Source of the DNA: Bacteroidota bacterium
Lineage (GTDB): Bacteria > Bacteroidota > Bacteroidia > Bacteroidales > F082
NCBI GenBank assembly: GCA_003232915.1
Contig: QIKE01000113.1
Location: 1-38,543 of the forward strand
DNA: 38,543 nt
Direction: 5' to 3'
Part shown: positions 25,889-34,383 of the stretch, in pieces
Numbering within the stretch: the stretch's first letter is position 1
Layout: every line of letters begins with the position of its first letter
Program-made: the position numbers and the translations under genes
Notes under the pieces: model-generated
The model's input: the letters and a program-made list of their open reading frames with translations, nothing else
What the model was told of the DNA's origin: nothing
Databases searched by the model: none

Positions 25889-26835
25889 GGATATGTAATC
25901 GCCTCCCGTAAAGAAGAAGTTTTGAGGAATGAGTTATCCATGAAACCAAATGGAGTTTGAAGAAATGTTTAAGACCGGGCAGGATTGTATTGATTATTTT
26001 ACATCAATTAGATGGCCACAAGGTTTTGTATGCCAGGCGTGTACTGCAGTAAGGCGTTGGAGAAAAACAATAGGACCGATTGAATGCATTGATTGTTAAG
26101 CAGAAACGAGTATTACTAAAGGGACGATATTTCATAAATCAACTAAACTTTTATTAATTTGGTTTCGTGCAATATGGTGGATGGGTCTACGGAAAAATGG
26201 TGTAAGTGCAAAAGGTTTACAAAAAATTCTTGGGCTTGGCTTCACAAGCTCCGGCGGTTAAGGGTTTTAAACGGCCAAACAAAGTTAAAAGGAACCGGTT
26301 GAAGTTGATGAAGTTCTATTAGGAGGGAAAAAATCTGTTAAAAGTGCCCGTGTAGCAGAAGGAAAAAGTTTGGTTGTTGTTGCAGTAGAAGTAGAGGGAA
26401 TAAAAAAAGGGAGGATTAGATTAGCTAAAATCCCTGATGTTTCAAATAAAATTCTAATAGGGTTCATCGAAAATAATGTTGAAAATATTTCTACAATTAT
26501 AACAGATGGGCTGCCAAGTTATAACAAGTTGGCGAGTTTGGGATGTATTCAAAAAACATAAAAAGCAATAGCAAAAGGTAAAGAGGAGGATGTATTACAA
26601 AATGTGCATTTGATAGCATACCCGTTAAAAAGAAGCTTGCTCAGAACTCATTAAAACTACTTAAACAAAAACAAACTTGGATATTATTTTGATGAATACG
26701 TATTTAGATATAATAGAAGGACATCAACAAATAGAGGGCTATTATTCCTGCGGAGAATGGAGCCGGCAATGAATACAGCCCCTGTGTCATACAAGGAAAT
26801 TATTAATCAAAATCACGGGTAATGATGACATACTC
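25889..26835 (+). mobile_element. decayed IS1595-family insertion sequence
   Basis: About 947 bp bounded by imperfect terminal inverted repeats: 25889-25911 and the complement of 26813-26835 share TATGT, ATC and CCCGT in the same positions. Inside lies a broken transposase (25950-26822). No clear target-site duplication was found, so the exact ends are uncertain. It lies between the start of the DUF3298 gene and the 3' end of the TPR-like gene, and damages neither. Confidence 0.75.
25950..26822 (+). pseudogene. IS1595-family transposase, multiply disrupted
   Basis: From ATG at 25950 the frame reads MEFEEMFKTGQDCIDYF and RWPQGFVCQACT, the start of the zinc ribbon; its second Cys pair CIDC is followed at once by TAA. 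The same frame continues SITKGTIFHKSTKLLLIWF and NGVSAKGLQKILGLG. A short deletion and frameshifts follow (KLRRLRVLNGQTKLKGT in another frame). The DDE-type core then appears: VEVDEVLLGGKKS with the first catalytic Asp and TIITDGLPSYNKLASLG with the second. A TAA ends that stretch at QKT. Later pieces include YYFDEYVFRYNRRTS. At least three nonsense codons and two frameshifts make it inactive. Confidence 0.88.
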
Positions 26836-26840
26836 AATAT

Positions 26841-26931
26841 AAAATTTTATTGTGGAAAATATTTGAATATTTATTAAATCTATTTTATCGTATCACGTTG
26901 ATATCTATCATTATAGGTCTGCTGAACAGTT
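26841..26931 (+). repeat. 91-nt dispersed repeat, copy B
   Basis: Aligns ungapped with 19656-19746; the dyad TATCA-CGT-TGATA is kept while the surroundings differ mainly by transitions. It begins 5 nt after the right end of the IS1595 remnant and ends 20 nt before the stop of the TPR-like gene. Confidence 0.6.
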
Positions 26932-26951
26932 ACTATTTTTTTCTATTTTAA

Positions 26952-27638
26952 TTAATTTATAAGTAACTTGTAATCTTCTTCTTTTTCAATTTGTTTCAAA
27001 ACATCTTTTTTATCGGCGAGGTGGGAGATCTTTAGTTTGGTAAACCACTTTTTGGCTTCTTTGATTTTGTTTTGTCTAATAAGTACCTTAATAATATGGG
27101 CATATAAAAAACCATAAGGATAGTTTGGATTGTTATCAATAGCTTGTTTAAAAGCGCTATACGCAAAGTCGAAATTTCCATCGGCAAAAAAATCAAAACC
27201 TTTGTTTATTTCATAGTTCATCTTTCTGCTTATGATAATGCCGAGAATGCTAAAACAATGGTTATCACAATTTTCAACAAGGTTAATATATTTTACTTTA
27301 GGGCTAAGCGGCGGAAAATAAAGTAAAAAGTGCAAGGTTTCACCCACAAATTTGAAATGATAGCTTTGAGGACAAACGGGAATACCTTCCGAACGTATAA
27401 GGTAGTATTTTGTGTTTGTACTTAAATCTTTGATGTAAATATTTTTATCGGCACAAAAGCTACCGTGTTTTGCTTGATTTTCAATAACAAGTTCCATTAT
27501 AAAAGCTTTGGGCGACCATCGTAACTGCTCAACATACAAAGGATGGCTGGCAATTGCAAAATTAGGTTTGTCAAGATTTTGTCCGTTGGCGATTAAAATT
27601 GAGATAAGAAACGCAATTAAAATAAGAAAATTTTTCAT
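26952..27638 (-). CDS. secreted protein with C-terminal TPR-like repeat
   Basis: 228 residues with a signal peptide (MKNFLILIAFLISILIANGQ). The middle (about 25-135) is predicted beta-rich with four Cys (C62, C88, C119, C123 approximately) and no recognised family. The C-terminal 80 residues hold one to two tetratricopeptide-like helical pairs (GFDFFADGNFDFAYSAFKQA, IDNNPNYPYGFLYAHIIKVL, NKIKEAKKWFTKL). It is likely periplasmic or outer-surface. It lies downstream of the FadL-type gene but behind a terminator. Function unknown. Confidence 0.75.
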   Translation of the reverse strand: MKNFLILIAFLISILIANGQNLDKPNFAIASHPLYVEQLRWSPKAFIMELVIENQAKHGSFCADKNIYIKDLSTNTKYYLIRSEGIPVCPQSYHFKFVGETLHFLLYFPPLSPKVKYINLVENCDNHCFSILGIIISRKMNYEINKGFDFFADGNFDFAYSAFKQAIDNNPNYPYGFLYAHIIKVLIRQNKIKEAKKWFTKLKISHLADKKDVLKQIEKEEDYKLLIN

Positions 27639-27676
27639 CGAAAAACGCCGTATTTTTGTTTAGGTGTAAAAATATC

Positions 27677-27713
27677 AAAAAAGTCGCACAGCCAAAAGCT
27701 ATACGACTTTTTT
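27677..27713 (-). terminator. terminator of the FadL/OmpP1 gene
   Basis: AAAAAAGTCG (27677-27686) pairs with CGACTTTTTT (27704-27713), with an inner AGC/GCT. T-runs follow on either strand, so it could work in both directions; the expected use is for the minus-strand porin gene ending at 27732. Confidence 0.8.
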
Positions 27714-27731
27714 TGTTTTATTAAAATGAGA

Positions 27732-29363
27732 TTATTTTCCTATAGCAATATCAAGACCTATTGACAGCGCCCATGTATTTTTCAAGTATGTTCCCATATA
27801 ATTAACTGTAGTACCCGACACATCTTCTGAACCTGCAATTGACTGTTTAACGTATGAAACATAATATCCGCCAAACTGCAACTTCAACATATCATTAATT
27901 TTGTAAGCGCCTCCAAAACCAACTGTATTGGTATTAAGACTATAACTCAAATCAGACTGATAAGAATTAGTTACACCTGTGCTCGTATTCAAATAACCGG
28001 CACTCAACAAAAAGTTGTCGGTAATATCGTATTCCAATCCAATTGCATATTCGGCAGAGTTATGGCCGATATTGGTTTTTACATTTTTCCAATCTGTTTT
28101 ACTGTCGAAATAAGTATGGAAACCGCCCTGTATATTCAATTTAGGAGTCACTTTTACGTTGGCACCTATAGAGAACATAGCCGGAATATCGGCATTGGTA
28201 ACAGCACCGTTGGGGAACATTTCAACTTTTGTTCCGTCGGGATTTAATCCAATAGCAAAACCTTTTCCTTCAGGAGTAACATTAGTCAAATCCATTTTAG
28301 TTTTAAATTCATATTTAATTCCAACATTCACTTTTTCGTCGAACAACGTAATATTGGCACCGATGATAGGGGCGAAACCGCTACCTGTTTGTGTAACATC
28401 GGCATTCTGATCACCCATTAAACTGGCACCGGCATGCAATTGTGCGGCTTGTGCAGCATATTGCGTCGAATATCCAAAATAGGCTGTTTGAGCATCGCTA
28501 ATAGTCATTTGGGAAACGGCACTGGAATCGGCACCAAGTTGAATCAAGCCTCCTTCCAACAGACTGGCTTGTTCTTGCGTAATAGACTGATTAGCTACAG
28601 CTTGAGCAAATGTCATGGTACCTATACCACCATCAATAAATGGTTGTAAACTTGTTCCGGCACCATTGGCATTTTGTGAGGCAAGGGTAGCATTATCCCC
28701 TACACCATTCATAAAATCATCGGCACGAACGGTTGTCCCATCGGCCAAGTTCAATTTAATATCCTTAACATAACCCGTGTAAGTATTTTTCGCCATCACA
28801 TAACGAGCACCGAGATATAACGAAAGATAATCGTTTACTTCGTAACTTACACCAGCTTGTAAACCCCAATAAACCGAAGTCCCTTTAAAATAAAGATTAG
28901 CGGAATAACCAGTTACACCAAGAGCGTTAAACGACCCAACAAGAGAGGAAATGGGGACCTCAATAGAAGGTAGACCCTTTTTAAATTCGGCTCCTCCACC
29001 TCCTCCAATAGGATTAAAACCTATCGAAAAAGCCCATTTACCAGTTTTGTAGGCAGCATACACACTCGGAAAAATTGGTGCAGAAACGTTACCGATATAC
29101 TTTTTTTCGTTCAAATAAGGAAAGCTGTTCGTAACAGTTTGTGTTTGAAAAATCGACTGGCTGTTGATGGAAAAGTGAAAACCATCGGCCAATTTCGTCA
29201 AACCGGCAGGATTATAATAAACGGCGTCAATGTCGGTAGACGCATCTCTTACCAACATGCGTGCCCACGCAGCACTTTGATTGGTGTTGGTAACTATTCC
29301 TCCTGCATACGTCATGTTAAAAGCCAGCATAAGGCTTAAAAACGCAATTGTAATTTTTCTCAT
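27732..29363 (-). CDS. FadL/OmpP1 family outer-membrane transport protein
   Basis: 543 residues. A signal peptide (MRKITIAFLSLMLAFNMTYA) precedes the family N-terminus GGIVTNTNQSAAWARMLVRDASTDIDAVYYNPAG (the NPAG motif), followed by repeated amphipathic beta-strands to the C-terminal NTWALSIGLDIAIGK. It should form a 14-stranded outer-membrane channel for hydrophobic molecules such as long-chain fatty acids. A region of about 100 residues in the middle (near 200-320) is Ala/Gln/Ser-rich and probably a long extracellular or hatch insertion, which makes the protein longer than E. coli FadL. It is followed by a strong terminator. Confidence 0.92.
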   Translation of the reverse strand: MRKITIAFLSLMLAFNMTYAGGIVTNTNQSAAWARMLVRDASTDIDAVYYNPAGLTKLADGFHFSINSQSIFQTQTVTNSFPYLNEKKYIGNVSAPIFPSVYAAYKTGKWAFSIGFNPIGGGGGAEFKKGLPSIEVPISSLVGSFNALGVTGYSANLYFKGTSVYWGLQAGVSYEVNDYLSLYLGARYVMAKNTYTGYVKDIKLNLADGTTVRADDFMNGVGDNATLASQNANGAGTSLQPFIDGGIGTMTFAQAVANQSITQEQASLLEGGLIQLGADSSAVSQMTISDAQTAYFGYSTQYAAQAAQLHAGASLMGDQNADVTQTGSGFAPIIGANITLFDEKVNVGIKYEFKTKMDLTNVTPEGKGFAIGLNPDGTKVEMFPNGAVTNADIPAMFSIGANVKVTPKLNIQGGFHTYFDSKTDWKNVKTNIGHNSAEYAIGLEYDITDNFLLSAGYLNTSTGVTNSYQSDLSYSLNTNTVGFGGAYKINDMLKLQFGGYYVSYVKQSIAGSEDVSGTTVNYMGTYLKNTWALSIGLDIAIGK

Positions 29364-30086
29364 AGTATATTAATTTTATTATTTATGGAGCTAATATAAG
29401 CGTTTTCCCCTAACGTAAACAAATTATTTTCTTATTTTTTTAAGAACGAAACGGAACGTATTTTGCTAATAAATACTTAAATAATTGTTTTTATGTATTA
29501 TACAACGTTTTCATATCAATCTTTTTTTTTAAATAATTACGAAAATGCCATCAACTATTACACTAAAAACGGGGTAAATTCATAGATTTTCTTTTTTTTA
29601 ATGGTAATGACAAACTCAAATACTGATATACCGGAGCTAGCAGGATAAAATACCTGATTATCTCATTGCTAATATAAATAATGCTTTGATTCTATTTTCT
29701 GCTCTTAAAAATAAAGAATATGAAAAATATTAATAGCCTCTCCTAACATAATCCAGCAGTAACATTGAGTTGATTTATTACAAACAATACTCCCCTAACA
29801 TAGTGTTATAATAAAAAGTGATAAATAATTTCGTAAAAATGCAAAAGGTCAATTTTTATTTTTTTGCTACAAAGAGACTAATAATAACAGGGACAAAGTT
29901 CTGAATAAAAAACTCGCTACAGGACAAATAGTATAAACAATATTAAATATGCTTTTCATATATTATGATAACCCTCTATTATGGTAAACCTCTTTTTCTC
30001 AGTGAAATAGAAAATCTTTCAGGTAGTAAGCCATCTCGCCTTCGCCGGCCTTTTTCCATAGTTTCATCAATCCGCACAGTTTCTTC
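29364..30086. other. AT-rich non-coding stretch
   Basis: The upstream region of the minus-strand FadL gene, then an AT-rich stretch leading into the octamer array. No gene, RNA or clear repeat is seen before 30087. Confidence 0.45.
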
Positions 30087-30390
30087 GTTCTATCATTCTA
30101 TCGTTCTATCGTTCTATCATTCTATCGTTCTATCGTTCTATCGTTCTATCGTTCTATCGTTCTATCGTTCTATCGTTCTATCGTTCTATCGTTCTATCGT
30201 TCTATCATTCTATCGTTCTATCGTTCTATCGTTCTATCGTTCTATCGTTCTATCGTTCTATCATTCTATCATTCTATCATTCTATCGTTCTATCATTCTA
30301 TCATTCTATCGTTCTATCGTTCTATCGTTCTATCGTTCTATCGTTCTATCATTCTATCGTTCTATCGTTCTATCGTTCTATCGTTCTATC
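30087..30390. repeat. octanucleotide tandem array, 38 units
   Basis: 304 bp made of (G/A)TTCTATC repeated exactly 38 times without an indel. Nine units carry A instead of G at the first position: those starting at 30095, 30119, 30207, 30263, 30271, 30279, 30295, 30303 and 30351. The array starts after TTCTTC and ends at GCCCCATTCC, 21 nt before the stop codon of the large minus-strand gene. It reads as SFYRSIVL repeats in a plus-strand frame, which is a by-product of the period. Confidence 0.97.
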
Positions 30391-30411
30391 GCCCCATTCC
30401 GGCAATTTAAT

Positions 30412-33400
30412 TTAAAAATCAAGGCTTAAGGAAAGATAAAACACTGGTTTTCTAATATGGAAATCTTCCACACCCCAAGCCATATCGCCACGCACGAAAT
30501 AACCGAAAATCTGTACTCTAAGGCCGGCACCAAAGCCACCCACAATGGGTTCTTTTTGTACCTCTACCGTAATATGAAGCGGGCCGCTATTGACGTAGTT
30601 GGTGAAAAGGGAATTATTGCGTGAATAAGGACTTACACCTGTCCATGCAGTACCTATATCACCAAATGCCACAATCTGAAAATTGCGTAAAAATGAGGAG
30701 CTTAATGGCATTTGTGAAAAATATTGGAAAACAGGAAAACGTAATTCGGAATTTATAACAAAAAAAGAATTTCCGTTACGGATATTTTGATAAAAACCTC
30801 TCATATTAGTAGCAAGTGTTTGGTATGCATAATGTTGCCGCAAGTCGATCGGGGTATTATTATTGAATTTTGGGAAAAACCAATTATCCACACCTCCCAT
30901 ATAATATATCAAACGATCGGTACCGAGTGAAGTGCTTCCGGCAATTCTGTTAGCCCAAATAAAAGTACGATGAATTTTTAGATAATGCCGGAAATCGAAA
31001 CCTAGGACAATCAAATCTCGGTTTTCACCTTTGAATAACAGTTGGTTATATTCGGCAAAAATTTTCCAACGTGAACCGTAATAAAGATTCATCCCCACAT
31101 TACGAGTGCCGTCAAAAACCAATTCGGTTTTGTAGCCTATCCAATTTTCAAAAGTTGTTGGTGTTTCCAAAGCCTGCTGGTCGGTAGCAAGCGTTACAAA
31201 CATATTGTTACGATATTGTACGGTTCCCCGAAGACTCAGTGCTTCATTAAAAGGCCATTTCAAAATATAATATAATTCGTTGGAATGTATTTCGTAAATA
31301 TTATTGTCATTTACACCTTGCAGTGTGTTTCTGTGGAACACAACTTCCTTGTCTAATCTGTTTGTTAGGTTGGCATAGCTAAAAACGTATTCGTTGTTAA
31401 TTAAACTAAAATTAAAGCGAACTCCGCCGACGATGCGGTGATCTTCCATTAAATCGGTAACGCCGATCTTTGTAAATAAATTAAAACCAGGATTCAGATA
31501 AATAGGACCGCCGCCTGTAAAAGGCTGATAATTGTAATTGATATAATTGAAATCCATTTGCGAAATGACATTGCTAATATTATATTGAGTATTGTAATTC
31601 AGTTGTTTGGGAATGATAAAGTTTCCATTTTTGTCTTCATAACCTTCAAGACCCGAAAAAAAACCGCCTCCACCTTTTCTACCTGCTTTTGGATTGACGA
31701 TGGTTTCGCCCCCTTTGCCATCGAAATACACCATTCTGAATTGTTTCAACTGCGGTTTGTTTTTTTTATGTTGTTGTTTTTTTGCTATAGTTTTTCCCGA
31801 TGCAACAGTGATCTTCAATTTTTTAAGTTGCGAAGTCATAAAGCGTGTGAGTTTAGGGTGCAAATCGGGAGCATCGGCATAATTCAGTACGGTGTCAATA
31901 AATATTTTCCATTTGTTATCGTCATAAATCAACATTGTTTTTTTTCCAGAGGCAAGGCTAAACTGTTGATCGATAATATTTCGAGTATAGGCACTTACTG
32001 TTTTTTTGGTAACAAAATAGCGATAATGGACAGCTGTATCCACCGAACTCACCGTACTGTCGATAATGGCAATATTAGCATTGAAAATACCGCTTTTGTC
32101 GCTCAGGTAGCCAATGGTATTGTACGCCAATGCATGAGGTTTTATTTCATCGGCTAAAGGTGTTTGCGTCAAGCGTTTTAAAATGCGACTACCCGTAACA
32201 TAATCGTACAAAAACAAGTCGAAATGTTTCGACATCCGTTGGTATTGATTGTTTTTATGAATATCAAGGGTGTCGTTATTGCGATTTGAACTGAAAACAA
32301 TAGCTTTCGAATGGTTTATAAACACAGGGCTAAGGTCGCTGTATAGATCATTGGTAATTTTTTCGAAAGTATTGGCGGCAATATCGTAAACAAAAATATC
32401 CGATTGTCCTTTTTGTATTGCCGACACCACAATAAAGCGTCCGTCATCGGAATAAGACATGGCAGTAATTTTTTGCACATCGTAAATTTTTCTTTGGTCG
32501 AACGTTTTATCTTCAAGATTGTAAAAATATAACCATAACAAACCTTTTGCTTCAATAACAAAAGCCAAAAGTTTTCCCGACGGATGCCAGGCCAGTAGCG
32601 GGAAACTATAGTCGGTTTTCGTGTCGATCATTATCCCCTTTTTAAAGATTTTCTTCTTTTTCCCGGTATTCAGATTGAGGAGAAAAATCTTGTATTTCCC
32701 TCTTTCGTTAGTAGTATATGCCAGTAGCTTACCGTTGGGACTAAGGCGAGGCTGCCCGGTTCTACGATCCGGTTTGTATTTTAAATGAACAAGTCCGGAA
32801 GGAAGATGTGTTTCAGAAAAACCTGAATATTCATTTTTATAAAATACTTTCCAGTCTGACATTACTTGGGAAAAAGATGTTCCGATGACATAATTAAAAC
32901 CTTTTTCGAGACTTTTGCTGATGCTCACCAGACGAACGATATTACTAACGGTATTTTTACCATATCGCAAGGCGAGGAAACGCCATATTGAGTGTCCGGC
33001 ATACACAGCATCGTCGCCGGTAAGGTTGTTTATTTTCGAGTAACGACCGCTCACAATACCGTCGCGTACCCTGTTGTCAATATCGGTGTTCCAATCTTCG
33101 CTGGCAAACGACACAAAACCAATACGAAACCAGTCGGGTAACGAAAATAATGCCGATGTTTTTACCTGTTGACCGAGTGAACCGCCAAACATCATTTGGT
33201 TGAACAACACCTTTGCTATGGCAGCACTTATTTCGTTTTCGAAATGCACAATATTACCGTCGAAATAAATGAAAACTTTTGAACCCACAATATGAGTAAT
33301 ACCTCCCGTATTGTAACTTTCGTTTTGAGCCAAACCTATATTGCTTTGTTTGAGATCGGTGAGCTTATTAAAAACAATAAATTGAATTTTATGATCAAGT

Positions 33401-33663
33401 GTTATGCCAAGGCGATCTTCCATTTTTGGAATCTCGTTATGTGCATATTTGGCTACAAATTGTGCTAACTCACTACCATTGCGATAAAAATAAGTGTCGA
33501 AATCGGCAAAACGATAATAAGTCCATAAAAAATTTCTGTATTGAACTCTATTTTTTCCAAAGGTCATATTCGAACCGTTGTAAAATTGTGCCTGCAATGA
33601 CAAGCTCGCTATCAACAAAATAAAAACTGTTAGTCCGACACCAATACGGCTTAACAAACTCAT
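30412..33663 (-). CDS. large envelope protein: peptidase-MA-like, PD40 repeats and beta-barrel
   Basis: About 1083 residues from the ATG at 33663, where a clean signal peptide begins (MSLLSRIGVGLTVFILLIAS, cleavage near QAQ). A further ATG at 33774 only adds a charged leader. Residues 25-290 resemble a peptidase-MA/gluzincin-like domain (FIYFDGNIVHFENEISAAIA, LPDWFRIGFVSFASEDW), but the expected HExxH is not present. Residues about 300-560 carry TolB-like PD40 units (RLSPNGKLLAYTTNERG, AWHPSGKLLAFV, SYSDDGRFIVVSA). The C-terminal third is beta-strand rich and ends YLSLSLDF with a terminal Phe, as outer-membrane barrels do. Function unknown. Confidence 0.8.
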   Translation of the reverse strand: MSLLSRIGVGLTVFILLIASLSLQAQFYNGSNMTFGKNRVQYRNFLWTYYRFADFDTYFYRNGSELAQFVAKYAHNEIPKMEDRLGITLDHKIQFIVFNKLTDLKQSNIGLAQNESYNTGGITHIVGSKVFIYFDGNIVHFENEISAAIAKVLFNQMMFGGSLGQQVKTSALFSLPDWFRIGFVSFASEDWNTDIDNRVRDGIVSGRYSKINNLTGDDAVYAGHSIWRFLALRYGKNTVSNIVRLVSISKSLEKGFNYVIGTSFSQVMSDWKVFYKNEYSGFSETHLPSGLVHLKYKPDRRTGQPRLSPNGKLLAYTTNERGKYKIFLLNLNTGKKKKIFKKGIMIDTKTDYSFPLLAWHPSGKLLAFVIEAKGLLWLYFYNLEDKTFDQRKIYDVQKITAMSYSDDGRFIVVSAIQKGQSDIFVYDIAANTFEKITNDLYSDLSPVFINHSKAIVFSSNRNNDTLDIHKNNQYQRMSKHFDLFLYDYVTGSRILKRLTQTPLADEIKPHALAYNTIGYLSDKSGIFNANIAIIDSTVSSVDTAVHYRYFVTKKTVSAYTRNIIDQQFSLASGKKTMLIYDDNKWKIFIDTVLNYADAPDLHPKLTRFMTSQLKKLKITVASGKTIAKKQQHKKNKPQLKQFRMVYFDGKGGETIVNPKAGRKGGGGFFSGLEGYEDKNGNFIIPKQLNYNTQYNISNVISQMDFNYINYNYQPFTGGGPIYLNPGFNLFTKIGVTDLMEDHRIVGGVRFNFSLINNEYVFSYANLTNRLDKEVVFHRNTLQGVNDNNIYEIHSNELYYILKWPFNEALSLRGTVQYRNNMFVTLATDQQALETPTTFENWIGYKTELVFDGTRNVGMNLYYGSRWKIFAEYNQLLFKGENRDLIVLGFDFRHYLKIHRTFIWANRIAGSTSLGTDRLIYYMGGVDNWFFPKFNNNTPIDLRQHYAYQTLATNMRGFYQNIRNGNSFFVINSELRFPVFQYFSQMPLSSSFLRNFQIVAFGDIGTAWTGVSPYSRNNSLFTNYVNSGPLHITVEVQKEPIVGGFGAGLRVQIFGYFVRGDMAWGVEDFHIRKPVFYLSLSLDF

Positions 33664-33919
33664 CACAACAATTTTCGTAAATTTTACACCCCACCCAGAC
33701 AAATTTTTTTTATTCTTCCGGTAGCTTGTTTCGTTTCCCAAAAAAAGGGATAAATATGTTCGTTTAATTTTCAAATATTAATTCTCTTCGGTTTGAATGG
33801 CTAAATTATAACAAATTTCAAACCAAAATATTATCGGATTACGCTTTCCAATTTGTTTGTTTTGCCCGACAGTGCATAAAAACAAAACTACAAACAAAAG
33901 TCTTTCACTCTATTTCTTA

Positions 33920-34156
33920 TCACAAGTCTCTGTGGGAATTGTCGCAAAAAGCACCTTTCTTGCTGTGGCGGCACATACACCATGAAATTTTGCATACGTT
34001 TTCGATAAGTACTTTTTCGGGACGAAAGTGCGTTCCTTTATGCGAACTGTCGCAAAAAGGTTGATTTTTGCTTCGTCCACAGGCACACCAAAAATAAGTA
34101 CCAGGTTCCATAACTAATTTCAGCGAATGCTTTTGTACAATAATAACTTGCTCCAT
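33920..34156 (-). CDS. tandem CDGSH iron-sulfur protein
   Basis: A 78-residue protein almost entirely made of two CDGSH sites: CACGRSKNQPFCDSSH (about 24-39) and CMCRHSKKGAFCDNSH (about 60-75). Each supplies three Cys and one His for a [2Fe-2S] cluster, as in bacterial relatives of human CISD3/MiNT. It is probably a redox or cluster-transfer protein in the cytosol. Its partner is unknown. It is a second CDGSH protein in this window, distinct from the YjdI-type one at 6877-7308. Confidence 0.9.
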   Translation of the reverse strand: MEQVIIVQKHSLKLVMEPGTYFWCACGRSKNQPFCDSSHKGTHFRPEKVLIENVCKISWCMCRHSKKGAFCDNSHRDL

Positions 34157-34383
34157 AATTCAATTTGATTTTTATCTCTTAACTATTTGTACTCTTTCGT
34201 AACGGTTCCTTTGGCAGCCGTTCTTACTTTTTCAATATTTTTCTTTGCAATTTATTAAACACAATTCATAAATTATCTCTTTGACCGAAAATCAATCGCT
34301 CAACCTTATTTTTGGTATTCACAATTGATCTGAAAAACATTTTTCTCATTCTTTTTTTTGCTGTCTATCCCTTGCCCCTTTGT

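Noticed and set aside
29965-30429. 154-codon plus-strand frame rich in SFYRSIVL repeats
   Set aside because: The protein repeat is a by-product of the 8-bp tandem array (24 nt = 8 codons). It has no promoter and no domain, and the array has no sign of coding constraint.
31558-32157. 199-codon plus-strand frame inside the large envelope gene
   Set aside because: It lies antisense to a well-supported signal-peptide protein with PD40 repeats; composition (Phe/Ile/Cys-rich) is typical of an antisense shadow.
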